Counted from the stretch's first letter, positions 40,306 to 48,728 are shown. The stretch is DNA of 53,558 bases from Fibrobacter sp. (GCA_017550445.1 JAFZOV010000179.1:1-53558), one strand, 5' to 3'. Numbers and translations are program-made. Notes: generated from the sequence alone by a model not told the origin.

Positions 40306-40977
40306 TTATGATTCCTTTTCGGGTTTGGGGAGAAGTCCCTGCTGGCGCAGAAAATCGTTTTTCTTGTCGATAGCGGTTTTTGCGTCACCGAAAGCGGTTC
40401 CACCGGCTGCGGGAGGAATAGGACCGTCGCCAAAGATTGCTTTCAGGGAGCTGTTATACTCGCCTTTCAGCCTTTCGATAGCGGCCTCCTCGGTTTCGTC
40501 TTTCTGAAGGGCAAAGCCTTTCAAAACGGCGGCGAGGATTCCCGCGTTCACACAGCCAGCTTGCTTCAGGCCCGCTTCCATTCGTCCGGTCAGTTCCTTG
40601 TGGGCGCGTGCTTCGTCGTCGGCCTTTTGGCGGGCGAGGAGCTTTTCGTTCTGCTCGCGCAGGGTTTTGGCCCATGCGGGTTCCGTCGGGTCCGGTTTGG
40701 GGTCGGGGTCCGGGTCGGGATTGCTGTCGGGGTGACTCTCCTTGTAAGCGTCAAAAGACTTCTGCAAGTCGGTTCGCGTCTGAATCTCCTTGTCACGCAT
40801 CTTTTGGAGTTCGCTTGCAATAAGGTTCATCGTGGTAGCGGTATCAAGCGCCCCCGCGATTTCCTCTTCTTTGGTGACTGTCTTTTCCAATGCAGAGGCA
40901 ATCCGGTCAATAGCCTCGTTGCTCAATCCAAAGCTCTTAAACTTCGTCTTGAACGCATCAATAATTTTTGTTTTCAT
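40306..40977 (-). CDS. capsid scaffolding-like protein
   Basis: A 223-residue, highly charged helical protein with a central acidic Pro-Asp repeat (PDSNPDPDPDPKPDP, about 81-95) linking coiled-coil halves and a short C-terminal tail. It is placed immediately before decoration and capsid genes in the transcript. Coiled-coil content and lack of motifs are typical of scaffolding proteins that organise capsid subunits and then leave. Confidence 0.65.
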   Translation of the reverse strand: MKTKIIDAFKTKFKSFGLSNEAIDRIASALEKTVTKEEEIAGALDTATTMNLIASELQKMRDKEIQTRTDLQKSFDAYKESHPDSNPDPDPDPKPDPTEPAWAKTLREQNEKLLARQKADDEARAHKELTGRMEAGLKQAGCVNAGILAAVLKGFALQKDETEEAAIERLKGEYNSSLKAIFGDGPIPPAAGGTAFGDAKTAIDKKNDFLRQQGLLPKPEKES

Positions 40978-41005
40978 TTGCTTTCAATGAGCGGTTAGGT
41001 TATAC

Positions 41006-41050
41006 AAAAAAACCCGAAGCCGAAATCCTCATTGGGACTTCTACTCCGGG
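41006..41050 (-). terminator. attenuator/terminator between Com-like and scaffold genes
   Basis: Read leftward, CCCGGAG (41050-41044) pairs with CTTCGGG (41019-41013) with one G-T pair, followed by seven T (41012-41006). It may reduce, rather than stop, transcription into the head genes, since no other promoter is evident before the scaffold gene. Confidence 0.55.
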
Positions 41051-41107
41051 CCTAAAACGGTTATCTGGTAACTCTACGTGGCCTCTAATGTGCGCTCATG
41101 GCGCTGG

Positions 41108-41269
41108 CTATTTTATATCACGCAAGGTAAGCTCGCTTATCCGCTTACAATGCGGGCAACGGACCGAGAGCTGAAGCCTTCCGGTCAGGGCTTGCACCCG
41201 CACGGGAAACGGCTTCTTGCAAAGCGGGCAGGTAATCTGCACACCGGTATTTGCGCTCTTTTCGTCCAT
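41108..41269 (-). CDS. Com-like zinc-ribbon protein
   Basis: A 53-residue protein with CPLCKK (about 14-19) and CPHCKR (about 38-43), like the Mu Com family of small RNA-binding zinc proteins. Com activates mom translation in Mu; a homologous role is not shown here. The ATG at 41269 follows the -7 box by 10 nt; the longer frame from 41311 would start upstream of the promoter. It is the first gene of the leftward head operon and could be a regulator. Confidence 0.7.
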   Translation of the reverse strand: MDEKSANTGVQITCPLCKKPFPVRVQALTGRLQLSVRCPHCKRISELTLRDIK

Positions 41270-41278
41270 ATACACGGG

Positions 41279-41331
41279 CAAAGATAAAGCTAAAAAATCA
41301 ATACGTTCCAATAATTATTGATTTGTATTGA
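41279..41331 (-). promoter_or_regulatory. leftward phage promoter with double TCAATA box (head operon)
   Basis: Read leftward: TCAATAC (41331-41325), 3 nt, TCAATAA (41321-41315), 3 nt, TTG (41311-41309), 22 nt, TATCTTTG (41286-41279). It interleaves with the rightward terminase promoter. A 12-bp palindrome CAATAATTATTG (41309-41320) is at the shared centre. Confidence 0.72.
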
Positions 41332-41350
41332 AAACAAATTGCAATCTTTG
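41298..41350 (+). promoter_or_regulatory. rightward phage promoter with double TCAATAC-like box (packaging operon)
   Basis: TCAATAC (41298-41304), 3 nt, CCAATAA (41308-41314), 3 nt, TTG (41318-41320), 22 nt, AATCTTTG (41343-41350; one change from TAnnTTTG). It shares the layout of the other three promoters. The terminase ATG is 8 nt downstream of the -7 box. Confidence 0.68.
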
Positions 41351-41357
41351 CAACGAA

Positions 41358-43010
41358 ATGAGCGCACAAAACATTATAGACGAAAAACAATACCTGGACC
41401 CCGTGTTTGCTGAATACGGGCTGGACGTGTACTCTTACGACTACGCGCAGAAAATCCGGCACGATAATTTGGAGCAAAAACGCCTCGGCAAACGTATATG
41501 GGACCTGATACCGCAGGAGGGCTTTCAAGAAAAGGTCCTCACCAGCAAGGCCGACATTACGATATGCGGAGGTAAGCGCGGTGCGGGTAAGACGGCTATT
41601 AGCCTTATCGGTGCGCTCTATTACGCCGAAAACCCGGACGTTTCCCTATACGGCTTCCGTCGCCTGGAAAACGACGTAAAGCGTGGCATTTGGAAGTCTT
41701 GTAAGCCGCTATTCCGCGGTTTTGCCACGTTTGCCGATACGTCCTTTGAAGCCAAATTCTTTGGCGGGGCCGGGGCTACTATGAAAATGGAGCACCTCGC
41801 GGACCTAAAAGCGGTTAAAGACCGTTTCCGCGGTGCTGAAATGCCTTATATCGTCATTGAGGAGCTGGCGGAGTTCACCCGTGAGAACTTGAACGTCATT
41901 TTTGACCTCATGGGCTCCAACCGTTCCACCACCGGGCTGCCCGCTCGTTTCATTTGTACTTGCAACCCGGTAGGCAAATCCAACAAACTCCGTTGGCTTC
42001 TCGATTGGTGGATTGACCCGGAAACGGACGAGGTGATTCCTGCCCGTTCCGGGAAGATTCGCTATTTCTGCCGTTACGGCGAGGACGTTACCGAAATCGC
42101 ATGGGGCGACACGCCGGAAGAAGTGTACCAGAACCCCAATGCCCGCAATAAGATTCGCTCGCTTACGGATAACCCGGACGAGGACTACCGGGAATTTATC
42201 ACGTCGCTTACTTTCATTGACGGCGAATTTGGCGAGAATAAGATTCTGCAAGCGTCCGACCCCAAATACATGAATAGAATATCCTCCGGCGGCTCAAAGG
42301 CCGTTATAAACGATATCAGGGGCGTTTGGCGGGATATTGACGACACCGGCTCGCTCATTACAGCCGGGGATATGTATAAGTTTTTCCAAAACGCGCCGCA
42401 GACGAACGGGCGCAGAGTAGCCGGGGGCGATATTGCGCTACGAGGGGATTGGCTGGTGCTGTGGGCTATGGACGGCTGGCATATCATTGACGTAGAGGCG
42501 GCAAAGTACGTTACCGCCGAGGACGTAGTGCCGCGAATCAAGGCGTTTTTGGAACGCAACGGCGTGGCCGAGGAAGATTTCGCTTACGACGTTAACGGAA
42601 TCGGGAATTGGCTCCGTCAATCCGAGGACCTCCGACGCGCACACGCATTTGATAATAAGGGACCGGCCCGGGATAAGACAGCTTACACAAAACGCAAGTC
42701 CGAGTGCGCCGGTATTCTCATAGAGAAAATCCAAAACGGGGAAATCTCGATTGAGGAAAGCGTGGCCCGCCGAATCTTCATGGATAAACGCATACCGTTC
42801 ACGATTGAGGAGCGACTGATGCAAGAGCGTATCGTGCTGAAATGGATTGAGAACGAAAGCCCGCGCTCGCTGATTAAAAAGAAAGATATGATTGCCATGC
42901 TGGGCCATTCCCCGGACTTTATCGAAGCCTTGCTGTATGCTGTGGACCGCGCCGACAATGCCCGCGCAACCCGCCGTGTACGCCGTGGCGATTGGAGCTT
43001 TTTTAGTTAG
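41358..43010 (+). CDS. terL: terminase large subunit
   Basis: A 550-residue packaging motor. The ATPase has Walker A GGKRGAGKT (71-79) and Walker B YIVIEEL (163-169), then a TCNPVG segment like the coupling motif. The C-terminal nuclease region begins near AGGDIALRGDW (first catalytic Asp), with further acids in AYDVNGIG and HSPDFIEALLYA. It cuts and pumps DNA into the prohead through the portal encoded next. The ATG at 41358 is chosen because the promoter -7 box lies between it and the only upstream in-frame start. Confidence 0.95.
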   Translation: MSAQNIIDEKQYLDPVFAEYGLDVYSYDYAQKIRHDNLEQKRLGKRIWDLIPQEGFQEKVLTSKADITICGGKRGAGKTAISLIGALYYAENPDVSLYGFRRLENDVKRGIWKSCKPLFRGFATFADTSFEAKFFGGAGATMKMEHLADLKAVKDRFRGAEMPYIVIEELAEFTRENLNVIFDLMGSNRSTTGLPARFICTCNPVGKSNKLRWLLDWWIDPETDEVIPARSGKIRYFCRYGEDVTEIAWGDTPEEVYQNPNARNKIRSLTDNPDEDYREFITSLTFIDGEFGENKILQASDPKYMNRISSGGSKAVINDIRGVWRDIDDTGSLITAGDMYKFFQNAPQTNGRRVAGGDIALRGDWLVLWAMDGWHIIDVEAAKYVTAEDVVPRIKAFLERNGVAEEDFAYDVNGIGNWLRQSEDLRRAHAFDNKGPARDKTAYTKRKSECAGILIEKIQNGEISIEESVARRIFMDKRIPFTIEERLMQERIVLKWIENESPRSLIKKKDMIAMLGHSPDFIEALLYAVDRADNARATRRVRRGDWSFFS

Positions 43011-43030
43011 AACTTAAAATACAATACACA

Positions 43031-44536
43031 ATGCGACTTACTCCGTCTATTGCGGCCATGACCCCGCAGCAAATCCTCCGGAAGAGGCCCTTTACCGTGC
43101 CTATCCCTCCGGACGTAATCGGAACTATGCCGATTCTCAACCCGAATCAGCCCTTTGCGGTGAATATCAGCAACGTAAAGCAGGAACTCCGCACGCAGGA
43201 CGATTTCTACCGCGAATTTTTCCCGACTTCGCACAAGATTAACCAGCTCAAATACTACCCGAACACCATGTATATCAACAAGGAAACGGGCGCATATCAA
43301 GCAAAAGTGCGGAGCCGTATTGCTATCGGTTTCCAGGAGCGTATTCTCACGAAACGCAAGGAGGCCCTGCTGGGAAACAATATCGGAATGAAACTGATTT
43401 CCGACGCTACCAACCAAAAGATGATTGACACGCTGGCCTTCTTCCGCGAGGGCTGGGAAGAGCGGGATATGGAAGTGGCAATCAACGAGGCGGTGGAGGC
43501 CGATTTCAAGATTGGCGACGTGGCCGTTTACGTCTTTATGGACGGCGGCAAAGTGAATTGGCGCGTTTTCTCCTACATGAAGGGCGACGTTCTCTATCCC
43601 CACTACGATACCCTCACCGGTAAGCTGTCCCTTTTGGGCCGACTTTACACGCAGGAGGATTGGGACGGCAACCAAAATCAGTACTTGGACGTAATCGACA
43701 AGACGGACTACGTGACCTACAAAAAGAATCCGGAGGGCGATGGCTGGACTATGGAAGGAGCTCCTAAAAAGCACGGATTCCCGGATATTCCCGTAGTCTA
43801 TCACCGGCGCGATTCCGGCCCCGTTTGGAGCGCCTCGCAGGGAATCATTGAGGGTTACGAAATCGGCATTTCGCAGTTCAGCGAAAACAACGCGGCCTAC
43901 GCGCTCCGTATTCTCTACACCCTGGGCGGCGATATGGAGGTAATGACGAACACGGACGGTACTCCTAACCGCATTGACTCTATCGACCCGAACGCAAAGG
44001 TTGGATTCCTGGAGCCCGCGCAGGGCGCAGACGGCGCTTTCGCAAAGCAGCTGGAAATCATGGAAAAGAATATCATGCGCGGCTCGTTCGCGGTGGAAAC
44101 GCCCGAAATCAAGTCCGGCGCGGATATGAGCTCCCGTACCGTGAAAATGCTCTTTGCGGATTCCTACCTGAAGGCCCTTTCGGATTCCGTCGAGTACCAG
44201 CAATTCCTTAACGCCGTTGTCGCGCTGTTCAAGCACGGCTATTTCCTGGAGCAGAACCGGGCCAACGAGGCCGCCAGCTTCAAAGTCAAGGCTTACATGG
44301 ACCCGTTCATTTTCCTCTCCGAAAACGACGTTATTTCCGGTATTCAGCAACTTGTGGCCGCCGGGGCCATGTCCCGCAAGACCGCAACGGAAATCGCCTA
44401 TAATATCGGCTATTCGTCCCCGGACGAGGTGAACCGGCTCCTGCAGGAGGCCCACGACGACGCGGTTGCCGCCGCGCAAGTGACCGCACAGCAAATCAAG
44501 TCCAATCCCGTAACCGCAAGCCGGAACAATGCTTAA
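43031..44536 (+). CDS. portal protein
   Basis: A 501-residue protein directly after the terminase, with typical portal composition. It has a long helical stem region, NNAAYALRILYTLGGDMEV, DMSSRTVKMLFADSYLKALSDSVEY, and a C-terminal crown with TATEIAYNIGYSSPDEV. It forms the dodecameric ring for DNA entry and connector attachment. Family naming is by position and general resemblance to Bacteroides phage portals. It overlaps the minor head gene by 8 nt. Confidence 0.82.
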   Translation: MRLTPSIAAMTPQQILRKRPFTVPIPPDVIGTMPILNPNQPFAVNISNVKQELRTQDDFYREFFPTSHKINQLKYYPNTMYINKETGAYQAKVRSRIAIGFQERILTKRKEALLGNNIGMKLISDATNQKMIDTLAFFREGWEERDMEVAINEAVEADFKIGDVAVYVFMDGGKVNWRVFSYMKGDVLYPHYDTLTGKLSLLGRLYTQEDWDGNQNQYLDVIDKTDYVTYKKNPEGDGWTMEGAPKKHGFPDIPVVYHRRDSGPVWSASQGIIEGYEIGISQFSENNAAYALRILYTLGGDMEVMTNTDGTPNRIDSIDPNAKVGFLEPAQGADGAFAKQLEIMEKNIMRGSFAVETPEIKSGADMSSRTVKMLFADSYLKALSDSVEYQQFLNAVVALFKHGYFLEQNRANEAASFKVKAYMDPFIFLSENDVISGIQQLVAAGAMSRKTATEIAYNIGYSSPDEVNRLLQEAHDDAVAAAQVTAQQIKSNPVTASRNNA

Positions 44537-45263
44537 CCACCACAAGCTAAACGCCTCCTTTGACGAGTTCGCCGGAGCGTCGAAAAAGCGCTTTAACGAC
44601 GCTTTGACGGCGCTTTTGGCGCTCGCGTGGAAGTACCGGCACTTGGGCGCGGATTTCTCCTACGAGGCCGACGAAACGCTCTACAAGGAGGCGTTGAAGA
44701 TTTGTGTTGAGCTGTCCGATAACTGCGTGGCCGACGCTCGCCGGATTACCTACGACTTGATTACCGACTCGCTGGATTACGCAGATGAGGAAGTGGCGTT
44801 TGAAACGGCCCTGGGCGACCAGCGGGACCGGTTCGATATGACCGGGGCGCACCTGCTCGAGCTGCTGGGCGTTTGGGTGGGCCTGGCGCTGGCCCGGGAC
44901 TATACACAAGGGTATTTGCGCGTGCTGATTTCCCGGTATCTCAATAACCCGTTCTTATGCCCGCTTTGGCGCGAGGCCGGGATTCCGTCTTTCGGCTGGG
45001 GGCGCGGATATGCGTTCAATATCTTTAATCAGCTGTCGCTAATCGGGGCCGACCTTATCACCGACGCGGCCCGGTATGCCGAATGGGTGGACGCTATGGA
45101 AAACGGAGCGCTTTACTACGTGCTGCGCCGCGGCTCGTCCTACGATTGCCCGGAGTGCGATAGTATGTGCGGCAAACCGATTCCGATTGACACGCCATTT
45201 GAGCGACCGCACCCGCGTTGCCAATGTTACCCGGAGTATATCTTTGAACCTATGGAAATATGA
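44529..45263 (+). CDS. minor head protein (Mu F/SPP1 gp7-like)
   Basis: A 244-residue protein with the C-terminal signature of Mu-F-like head morphogenesis proteins: a YDCPECDSMCGK metal-binding-like cluster, then RPHPRCQCYPEYIF. The N-terminal half is helical. Such proteins bind the portal and are packaged in small numbers, sometimes for ejection with DNA. It sits between portal and a nuclease-like gene, overlapping both by 4-8 nt. Confidence 0.82.
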   Translation: MLNHHKLNASFDEFAGASKKRFNDALTALLALAWKYRHLGADFSYEADETLYKEALKICVELSDNCVADARRITYDLITDSLDYADEEVAFETALGDQRDRFDMTGAHLLELLGVWVGLALARDYTQGYLRVLISRYLNNPFLCPLWREAGIPSFGWGRGYAFNIFNQLSLIGADLITDAARYAEWVDAMENGALYYVLRRGSSYDCPECDSMCGKPIPIDTPFERPHPRCQCYPEYIFEPMEI

Positions 45264-45652
45264 TAGCACGTAGAAAATACGGAAATAAGAAAATCCAGAC
45301 TACCGAAGGGGAGTTTGCGTCGAAGCTGGAGTTTAACCGCTGGCTAATCCTCAAAGAAGCCCAAAATAAAGGCGAAATCAGCGCACTTCGTAAGCAGGTT
45401 GAGTTCCCGTTGCTCCCGGCCCAATATCGGCCCGTAGTAAAGAAATTAAAGACCAAAGAAAAGGTCGTGCAACAGCTTGTAGAACGCGCGGTTACTTATG
45501 TGGCTGATTACGTCTATGAGAAAGACGGCGTTTTGGTCGTGGAGGATTGTAAGGGATTCCCGGACGAAAAGTACCCGATTAAGCGAAAGATGATGCTCTA
45601 CTTTCACGGAATCCAGCTCCGGGAAATTAAAAAGGCCACGGAGCCGATTTAA
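45260..45652 (+). CDS. DUF1064-like nuclease-fold protein
   Basis: A 130-residue protein similar to DUF1064 phage proteins. KYGNKKIQTTEGEFASKLEFNRWL is at the start, and YVADYVYEKDGVLVVEDCKGF later, which holds an Asp and E-D-x-K of a PD-(D/E)XK-like active site. Family members are small nuclease-fold proteins near packaging or recombination genes, some acting like resolvases. Here it is the last gene of the packaging operon and could debranch DNA before packaging. Confidence 0.72.
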   Translation: MIARRKYGNKKIQTTEGEFASKLEFNRWLILKEAQNKGEISALRKQVEFPLLPAQYRPVVKKLKTKEKVVQQLVERAVTYVADYVYEKDGVLVVEDCKGFPDEKYPIKRKMMLYFHGIQLREIKKATEPI

Positions 45653-45737
45653 TCCTACGGATTTTGCATTATATTGCAATTTCGCGGTATAGAAACGGGA
45701 TTTTTCCGATTTTATAAGGTTGAATCGAAAAATTCAC

Positions 45738-45745
45738 TACCTTTG
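45738..45745 (+). promoter_or_regulatory. -7 promoter box of a short RNA gene
   Basis: TACCTTTG (45738-45745). A TTG lies at 45720-45722, only 15 nt upstream, so the -33 element is not canonical. There are no TCAATAC boxes. The palindrome TTGCATTATATTGCAA (45664-45679) is upstream. Confidence 0.6.
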
Positions 45746-45749
45746 CAAG

Positions 45750-45813
45750 TAATTGGCGTGAGCCAACAAATAACTCAAAGATTTGGCCTCCTGGAAACGG
45801 GGGGCTTTTTTAT
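45750..45813 (+). ncRNA. candidate small RNA between packaging and accessory operons
   Basis: Between the -7 box and an intrinsic terminator (GCCTCC/GGGGGC stem at 45786-45805, then T-run to 45811) lie about 60 nt with no ORF. They include a TTGGC/GCCAA hairpin (45753-45766). The terminator also faces the 3' end of the leftward gene at 45810. It could be a small regulatory RNA. Confidence 0.5.
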
Positions 45814-46289
45814 TTCTTTCTCACGATATAGCCGCTTTCAAGGTGCACCTTAAAGCCCTTGAAGCGCTTACCCAATAGGGGACGGAAATACCGCGTCGGA
45901 TTGCACCCGGCAACGTAGTGAGAATCTACACTAATCCGTTTCCAAAGAGCGGCCGAAATATGCAAGGTAAGATTGACTCCAGGAACCGCCTTAAAGCACG
46001 ACCGGGCATAGTGGGTCACATTCTCCAGCTCTGCCTCCCGGACCATGCGCATAAGCGCCGGCAGGCTGTCTGGCTCCACGTTGAACGTAGCCGATAACTC
46101 GCCCGCTTTGTACCAGCCAATCGGGCGGGGCTCCTCCGGCTTTTCCGTCAGCAACAGCTGGCCCGCCTCGGCTACGTGTACCTCTTTGTATGCCGAATCG
46201 GGTTCACCGGCACGTTTGAGGTACACGTGGCTATATGGGTTTTCTATCCCCGAGCAAGGGAAGGCGACTTTACTCCCCTTTGGCGGCAT
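45810..46289 (-). CDS. hypothetical protein
   Basis: A 159-residue protein from the ATG at 46289 (the longer frame to 46334 runs through the upstream gene). It is beta-rich with a GWYKAGELSATFNV segment and a basic C-terminus ending in ESGYIVRKK. No motif is recognised. It overlaps the end of the preceding gene in the transcript by 20 nt and is the last gene of the leftward accessory operon. Confidence 0.6.
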   Translation of the reverse strand: MPPKGSKVAFPCSGIENPYSHVYLKRAGEPDSAYKEVHVAEAGQLLLTEKPEEPRPIGWYKAGELSATFNVEPDSLPALMRMVREAELENVTHYARSCFKAVPGVNLTLHISAALWKRISVDSHYVAGCNPTRYFRPLLGKRFKGFKVHLESGYIVRKK

Positions 46290-46743
46290 GGCGGGCGGTC
46301 CGTTTGCGTTTGGGCTTTTCGGCCTCGGCGGCAACTTCTTCTTTCACGCCCTCCTCAAACTCCTTCATTTCCTTAACAGCCTGGGCGGCCTCGGCGTTTT
46401 CCTTGTCGTCGTCGCTGGGTTTATAGCCGTACCAATCCGGGTGGCGTTTCATGGCCTCCTCGGTCAGTTTCAAGATACCGGTAACAGCTTCTTGGTCCGG
46501 CACAAGGGCAAGGAAACTCCATACGGTAGCGGCGTAAGTCCGGAGGGTTTCGTGGCCCTCCTCGCCCCGTTTGAGGGTGTTTTCCAGCCAGATACCAACG
46601 GCCATTTTGCGGCCAACGCGGAACGACATTAAGCCGTTGAGGTCCTGAATCTTAATGTGGTCGCCCTCAATCTTGAAAAAGAAATTGCCGACGCGGGTTT
46701 CACCGCGCTCCAGCTTGATTTTGTTGTTTCGTAATATCTTCAT
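46270..46743 (-). CDS. hypothetical protein with basic-acidic tail
   Basis: A 157-residue protein from the ATG at 46743. The first half is a small alpha/beta domain (VGNFFFKIEGDHIKIQDLNG). The C-terminal ~50 residues are low-complexity, rich in Glu, Lys, Ala and Arg (KPKRKRTARHAAKGE), likely disordered and nucleic-acid binding. It is next to the dUTPase gene, 13 nt downstream. Role unknown. Confidence 0.6.
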   Translation of the reverse strand: MKILRNNKIKLERGETRVGNFFFKIEGDHIKIQDLNGLMSFRVGRKMAVGIWLENTLKRGEEGHETLRTYAATVWSFLALVPDQEAVTGILKLTEEAMKRHPDWYGYKPSDDDKENAEAAQAVKEMKEFEEGVKEEVAAEAEKPKRKRTARHAAKGE

Positions 46744-46756
46744 AGTCAGATAGTTA

Positions 46757-47242
46757 TTATTTTCCAGAAGAGCCGTAGCCACCGGCCCCGCGGTCGGTTT
46801 CCGAAAGTTCCTCGACCTCCTCAAATTCCACCTGGGGAATCGGCATGATGATAAGCTGGCCGATACGCTCGCCCTCATCGTAGAGCTGGTAAGGGACCCG
46901 GCACGCGGCCTTGAACTTAAACAAAATCTCACCCCGGTAGTGGGAATCAATCACGCCAACGGCGTTCGTCAAGAAAAGGTCGATTTTTGAGATAGACGAG
47001 CGCGGGAAGATGAGCCCGACGTGGCCCTCGGGGATTTCTACGGCGAGGCCGGTCCCGTACACGTAGTTACCGCTTTCGCGCCAGGACGAAACGGCCACAA
47101 GGTCAAAGCCCGCGTCCGTGGGGTGAGCCTTGACGGGCATACAAGCGCGGGGGTCCAGCTTCTTGAACTTGACTTTAACGGAGCAGGACTCTTTGAGGTC
47201 CTTACTGCCTATCCAATTAAGGATTTTCGTAATGGCGTTCAT
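46757..47242 (-). CDS. dut: dUTP diphosphatase
   Basis: A 161-residue trimeric-type dUTPase with all five motifs: DAGFDL (I), PRSSISK (II), GVIDSHYRGE (III), GERIGQL (IV) and TDRGAGGYGSSG (V, the flexible P-loop-like tail). It hydrolyses dUTP to dUMP, keeping uracil out of phage DNA and feeding dTMP synthesis. Phage dUTPases can also moonlight as regulators. It lies in the leftward accessory operon. Confidence 0.95.
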   Translation of the reverse strand: MNAITKILNWIGSKDLKESCSVKVKFKKLDPRACMPVKAHPTDAGFDLVAVSSWRESGNYVYGTGLAVEIPEGHVGLIFPRSSISKIDLFLTNAVGVIDSHYRGEILFKFKAACRVPYQLYDEGERIGQLIIMPIPQVEFEEVEELSETDRGAGGYGSSGK

Positions 47243-47247
47243 GCTGG

Positions 47248-47496
47248 CTACTTAATGACGATTTGGAAATCCTTTGAGGACCCTCCGTGATACACGCTTG
47301 CGGGAATCACAGCGGCGGCTTCAAGACGGCCCGGATAGTGGCGGCGAATGTACTTGTCGCCCTCGCGCACAATCTCGTTGCGACCGTGGAGCATTTCGTG
47401 TTGCTGTTTGCGTACTTCTTTGTACGTCTGGAACGGCATACCCTCCGGGCGGGCCGTGATAAGGTGCTGGACCTTTGCAATAGTGATAGTTTCCAT
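47248..47496 (-). CDS. 82-residue hypothetical protein
   Basis: A small basic protein (ITIAKVQHLITARPEGMPFQTYKEVRKQQHEML, in part) ending in a beta strand, FQIVIK. The SFQ/PFQTYKEVRK segment resembles short proteins found beside dut genes in Bacteroides phages. Function unknown. It is 5 nt upstream of dut and probably co-translated. Confidence 0.6.
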   Translation of the reverse strand: METITIAKVQHLITARPEGMPFQTYKEVRKQQHEMLHGRNEIVREGDKYIRRHYPGRLEAAAVIPASVYHGGSSKDFQIVIK

Positions 47497-47508
47497 TGGC
47501 TTTATGGA

Positions 47509-47710
47509 TTAAAAGTTAGGACCGATTAGGGCGTATGCCACAAAGGCAACGATAAGGGTAAGGGCAAGGACCTCCGAACCCGTCAAGGGCAAGGGTAACG
47601 TCAGTACCGCCGGAGCGGCGTTTTTCAGTTGCGAGCCGGAGCCATTTTTGCTTTTCAATAGCAAGCAATTCCCAAAATTGCTCTTATGTTGTGCGAACGT
47701 GCACGGGTGA
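47509..47710 (-). other. gap with weak hydrophobic ORF
   Basis: Between the 82-residue gene and the tRNA, one frame ends at 47509 with a hydrophobic stretch (TGSEVLALTLIVAFVAYALIG), like a single membrane helix. Its only ATGs lie inside the tRNA, so the start is unclear; a non-ATG start after the tRNA is possible. I cannot confirm a gene here. Confidence 0.25.
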
Positions 47711-47781
47711 CTATGGCGGTCGGATTTGAACCGACGACCTCCGGCCATAGGCCAGCGTGCTAACCTCTGCACCACGCCATT
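47711..47781 (-). tRNA. tRNA with unusual anticodon loop
   Basis: On the minus strand the acceptor AATGGCG pairs with CGCCATA (six of seven), the D stem is GTGC/GCAC, and the T arm is GTCGG-TTCAAAT-CCGAC. The anticodon arm is self-complementary around GGCCTATGGCC. A five-pair stem leaves a 5-nt loop, and a seven-base loop (CCTATGG) would give anticodon TAT (Ile) but lacks the usual T33. It may be a divergent phage tRNA-Ile or a decaying gene. Confidence 0.65.
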
Positions 47782-47843
47782 AATCAAATTGTGCATACGC
47801 CCCTTTCGTTAGTCCGGGTTTCAAGCAGGCTATCAGCCCCGGA

Positions 47844-48716
47844 TTATCCGTTAATCATTTCATATAGTTTCCGGTAGCGAGCCGGTATGACAATCTTCAA
47901 TTCCTCGACCAGCTTTCGGCGGTCCATACGAGCCTGCTCAATCTCGGTCTTTTGAGCGTCCACGTCACGGAGCCACTCGTCTTTAGCCTTGCGGTAGTCG
48001 TCCATTTTCCGCTGTGCGTCGCGCACGCGGATTTGGTCTATCTCATGCTTTAGACCATTGAGCTCTGCCTCGGATTTGCGGTGCTCGGCCTGCAGCTGGG
48101 TAATAATGCCGTCGATTTCACCGGCAGAAACAGCGCTTTCACGGTGGATAAAGCAGGTATCACGACCGGCCATAGCAACCTTTGTTGGCTCCTGGAACAC
48201 GTCAAAAGCGGCTTTGCGGGCGCTTGACAAAACGCCTCCGGGGTGAATATATTTTCCGAACGTGGCCGCGCGGGCTTCGGTGGCAAGATACTGAACTCGC
48301 TCGCCGATATTCATACGGGCGACGATTTCCTCCTCGGAAACCGGGTGTTCCGGGCGCGGTTCGTTCGTTCGGAGCTTTTGATACTCCAGCGTGGTATAGT
48401 CCTCGATTTCCTCGGTAAGACGCTTTTTCTCTTTGATTGCCTCCCGGAGGAAAGCGATAAAACCCTTACAAGAGGCGACTTCTTCCAGGCGGTTGCAGAT
48501 ACCGTCAGCGTCAAAGAGCATGGCTTTACGCATGATATTTTCCTCCTGGCTTCCGACAATCTGCATCTTCTCGGTAACGAAATTGAGCGAATTAAGCTCA
48601 TTTTCCACCCTTTCGTAGTGGAGCTTCAAGAGGTTTGCGATATGATTCGCTGAAGTGGCGGTCAAGCCGCTGTCCCCGAAAAAGCCCTCGGGAATGGGCG
48701 AAAACTGAAAAATCAT
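47844..48716 (-). CDS. coiled-coil hypothetical protein
   Basis: A 290-residue protein dominated by charged helices with coiled-coil spacing (about 25-60, 90-130 and 205-270). A less regular middle (ATFGKYIHPGGVLSSARKAAFDVF) may be a small domain. No enzymatic motif is recognised. It lies just downstream of the tRNA on the transcript's far side and before the D5 helicase region, so a replication-linked role is possible but unproven. Confidence 0.65.
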   Translation of the reverse strand: MIFQFSPIPEGFFGDSGLTATSANHIANLLKLHYERVENELNSLNFVTEKMQIVGSQEENIMRKAMLFDADGICNRLEEVASCKGFIAFLREAIKEKKRLTEEIEDYTTLEYQKLRTNEPRPEHPVSEEEIVARMNIGERVQYLATEARAATFGKYIHPGGVLSSARKAAFDVFQEPTKVAMAGRDTCFIHRESAVSAGEIDGIITQLQAEHRKSEAELNGLKHEIDQIRVRDAQRKMDDYRKAKDEWLRDVDAQKTEIEQARMDRRKLVEELKIVIPARYRKLYEMING

Positions 48717-48728
48717 GTGCGTATCGTT

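Noticed and set aside
43007..44545. 512-codon frame antisense to the portal gene
   Set aside because: Shadow of the portal gene, which has the right position and size beside terL.
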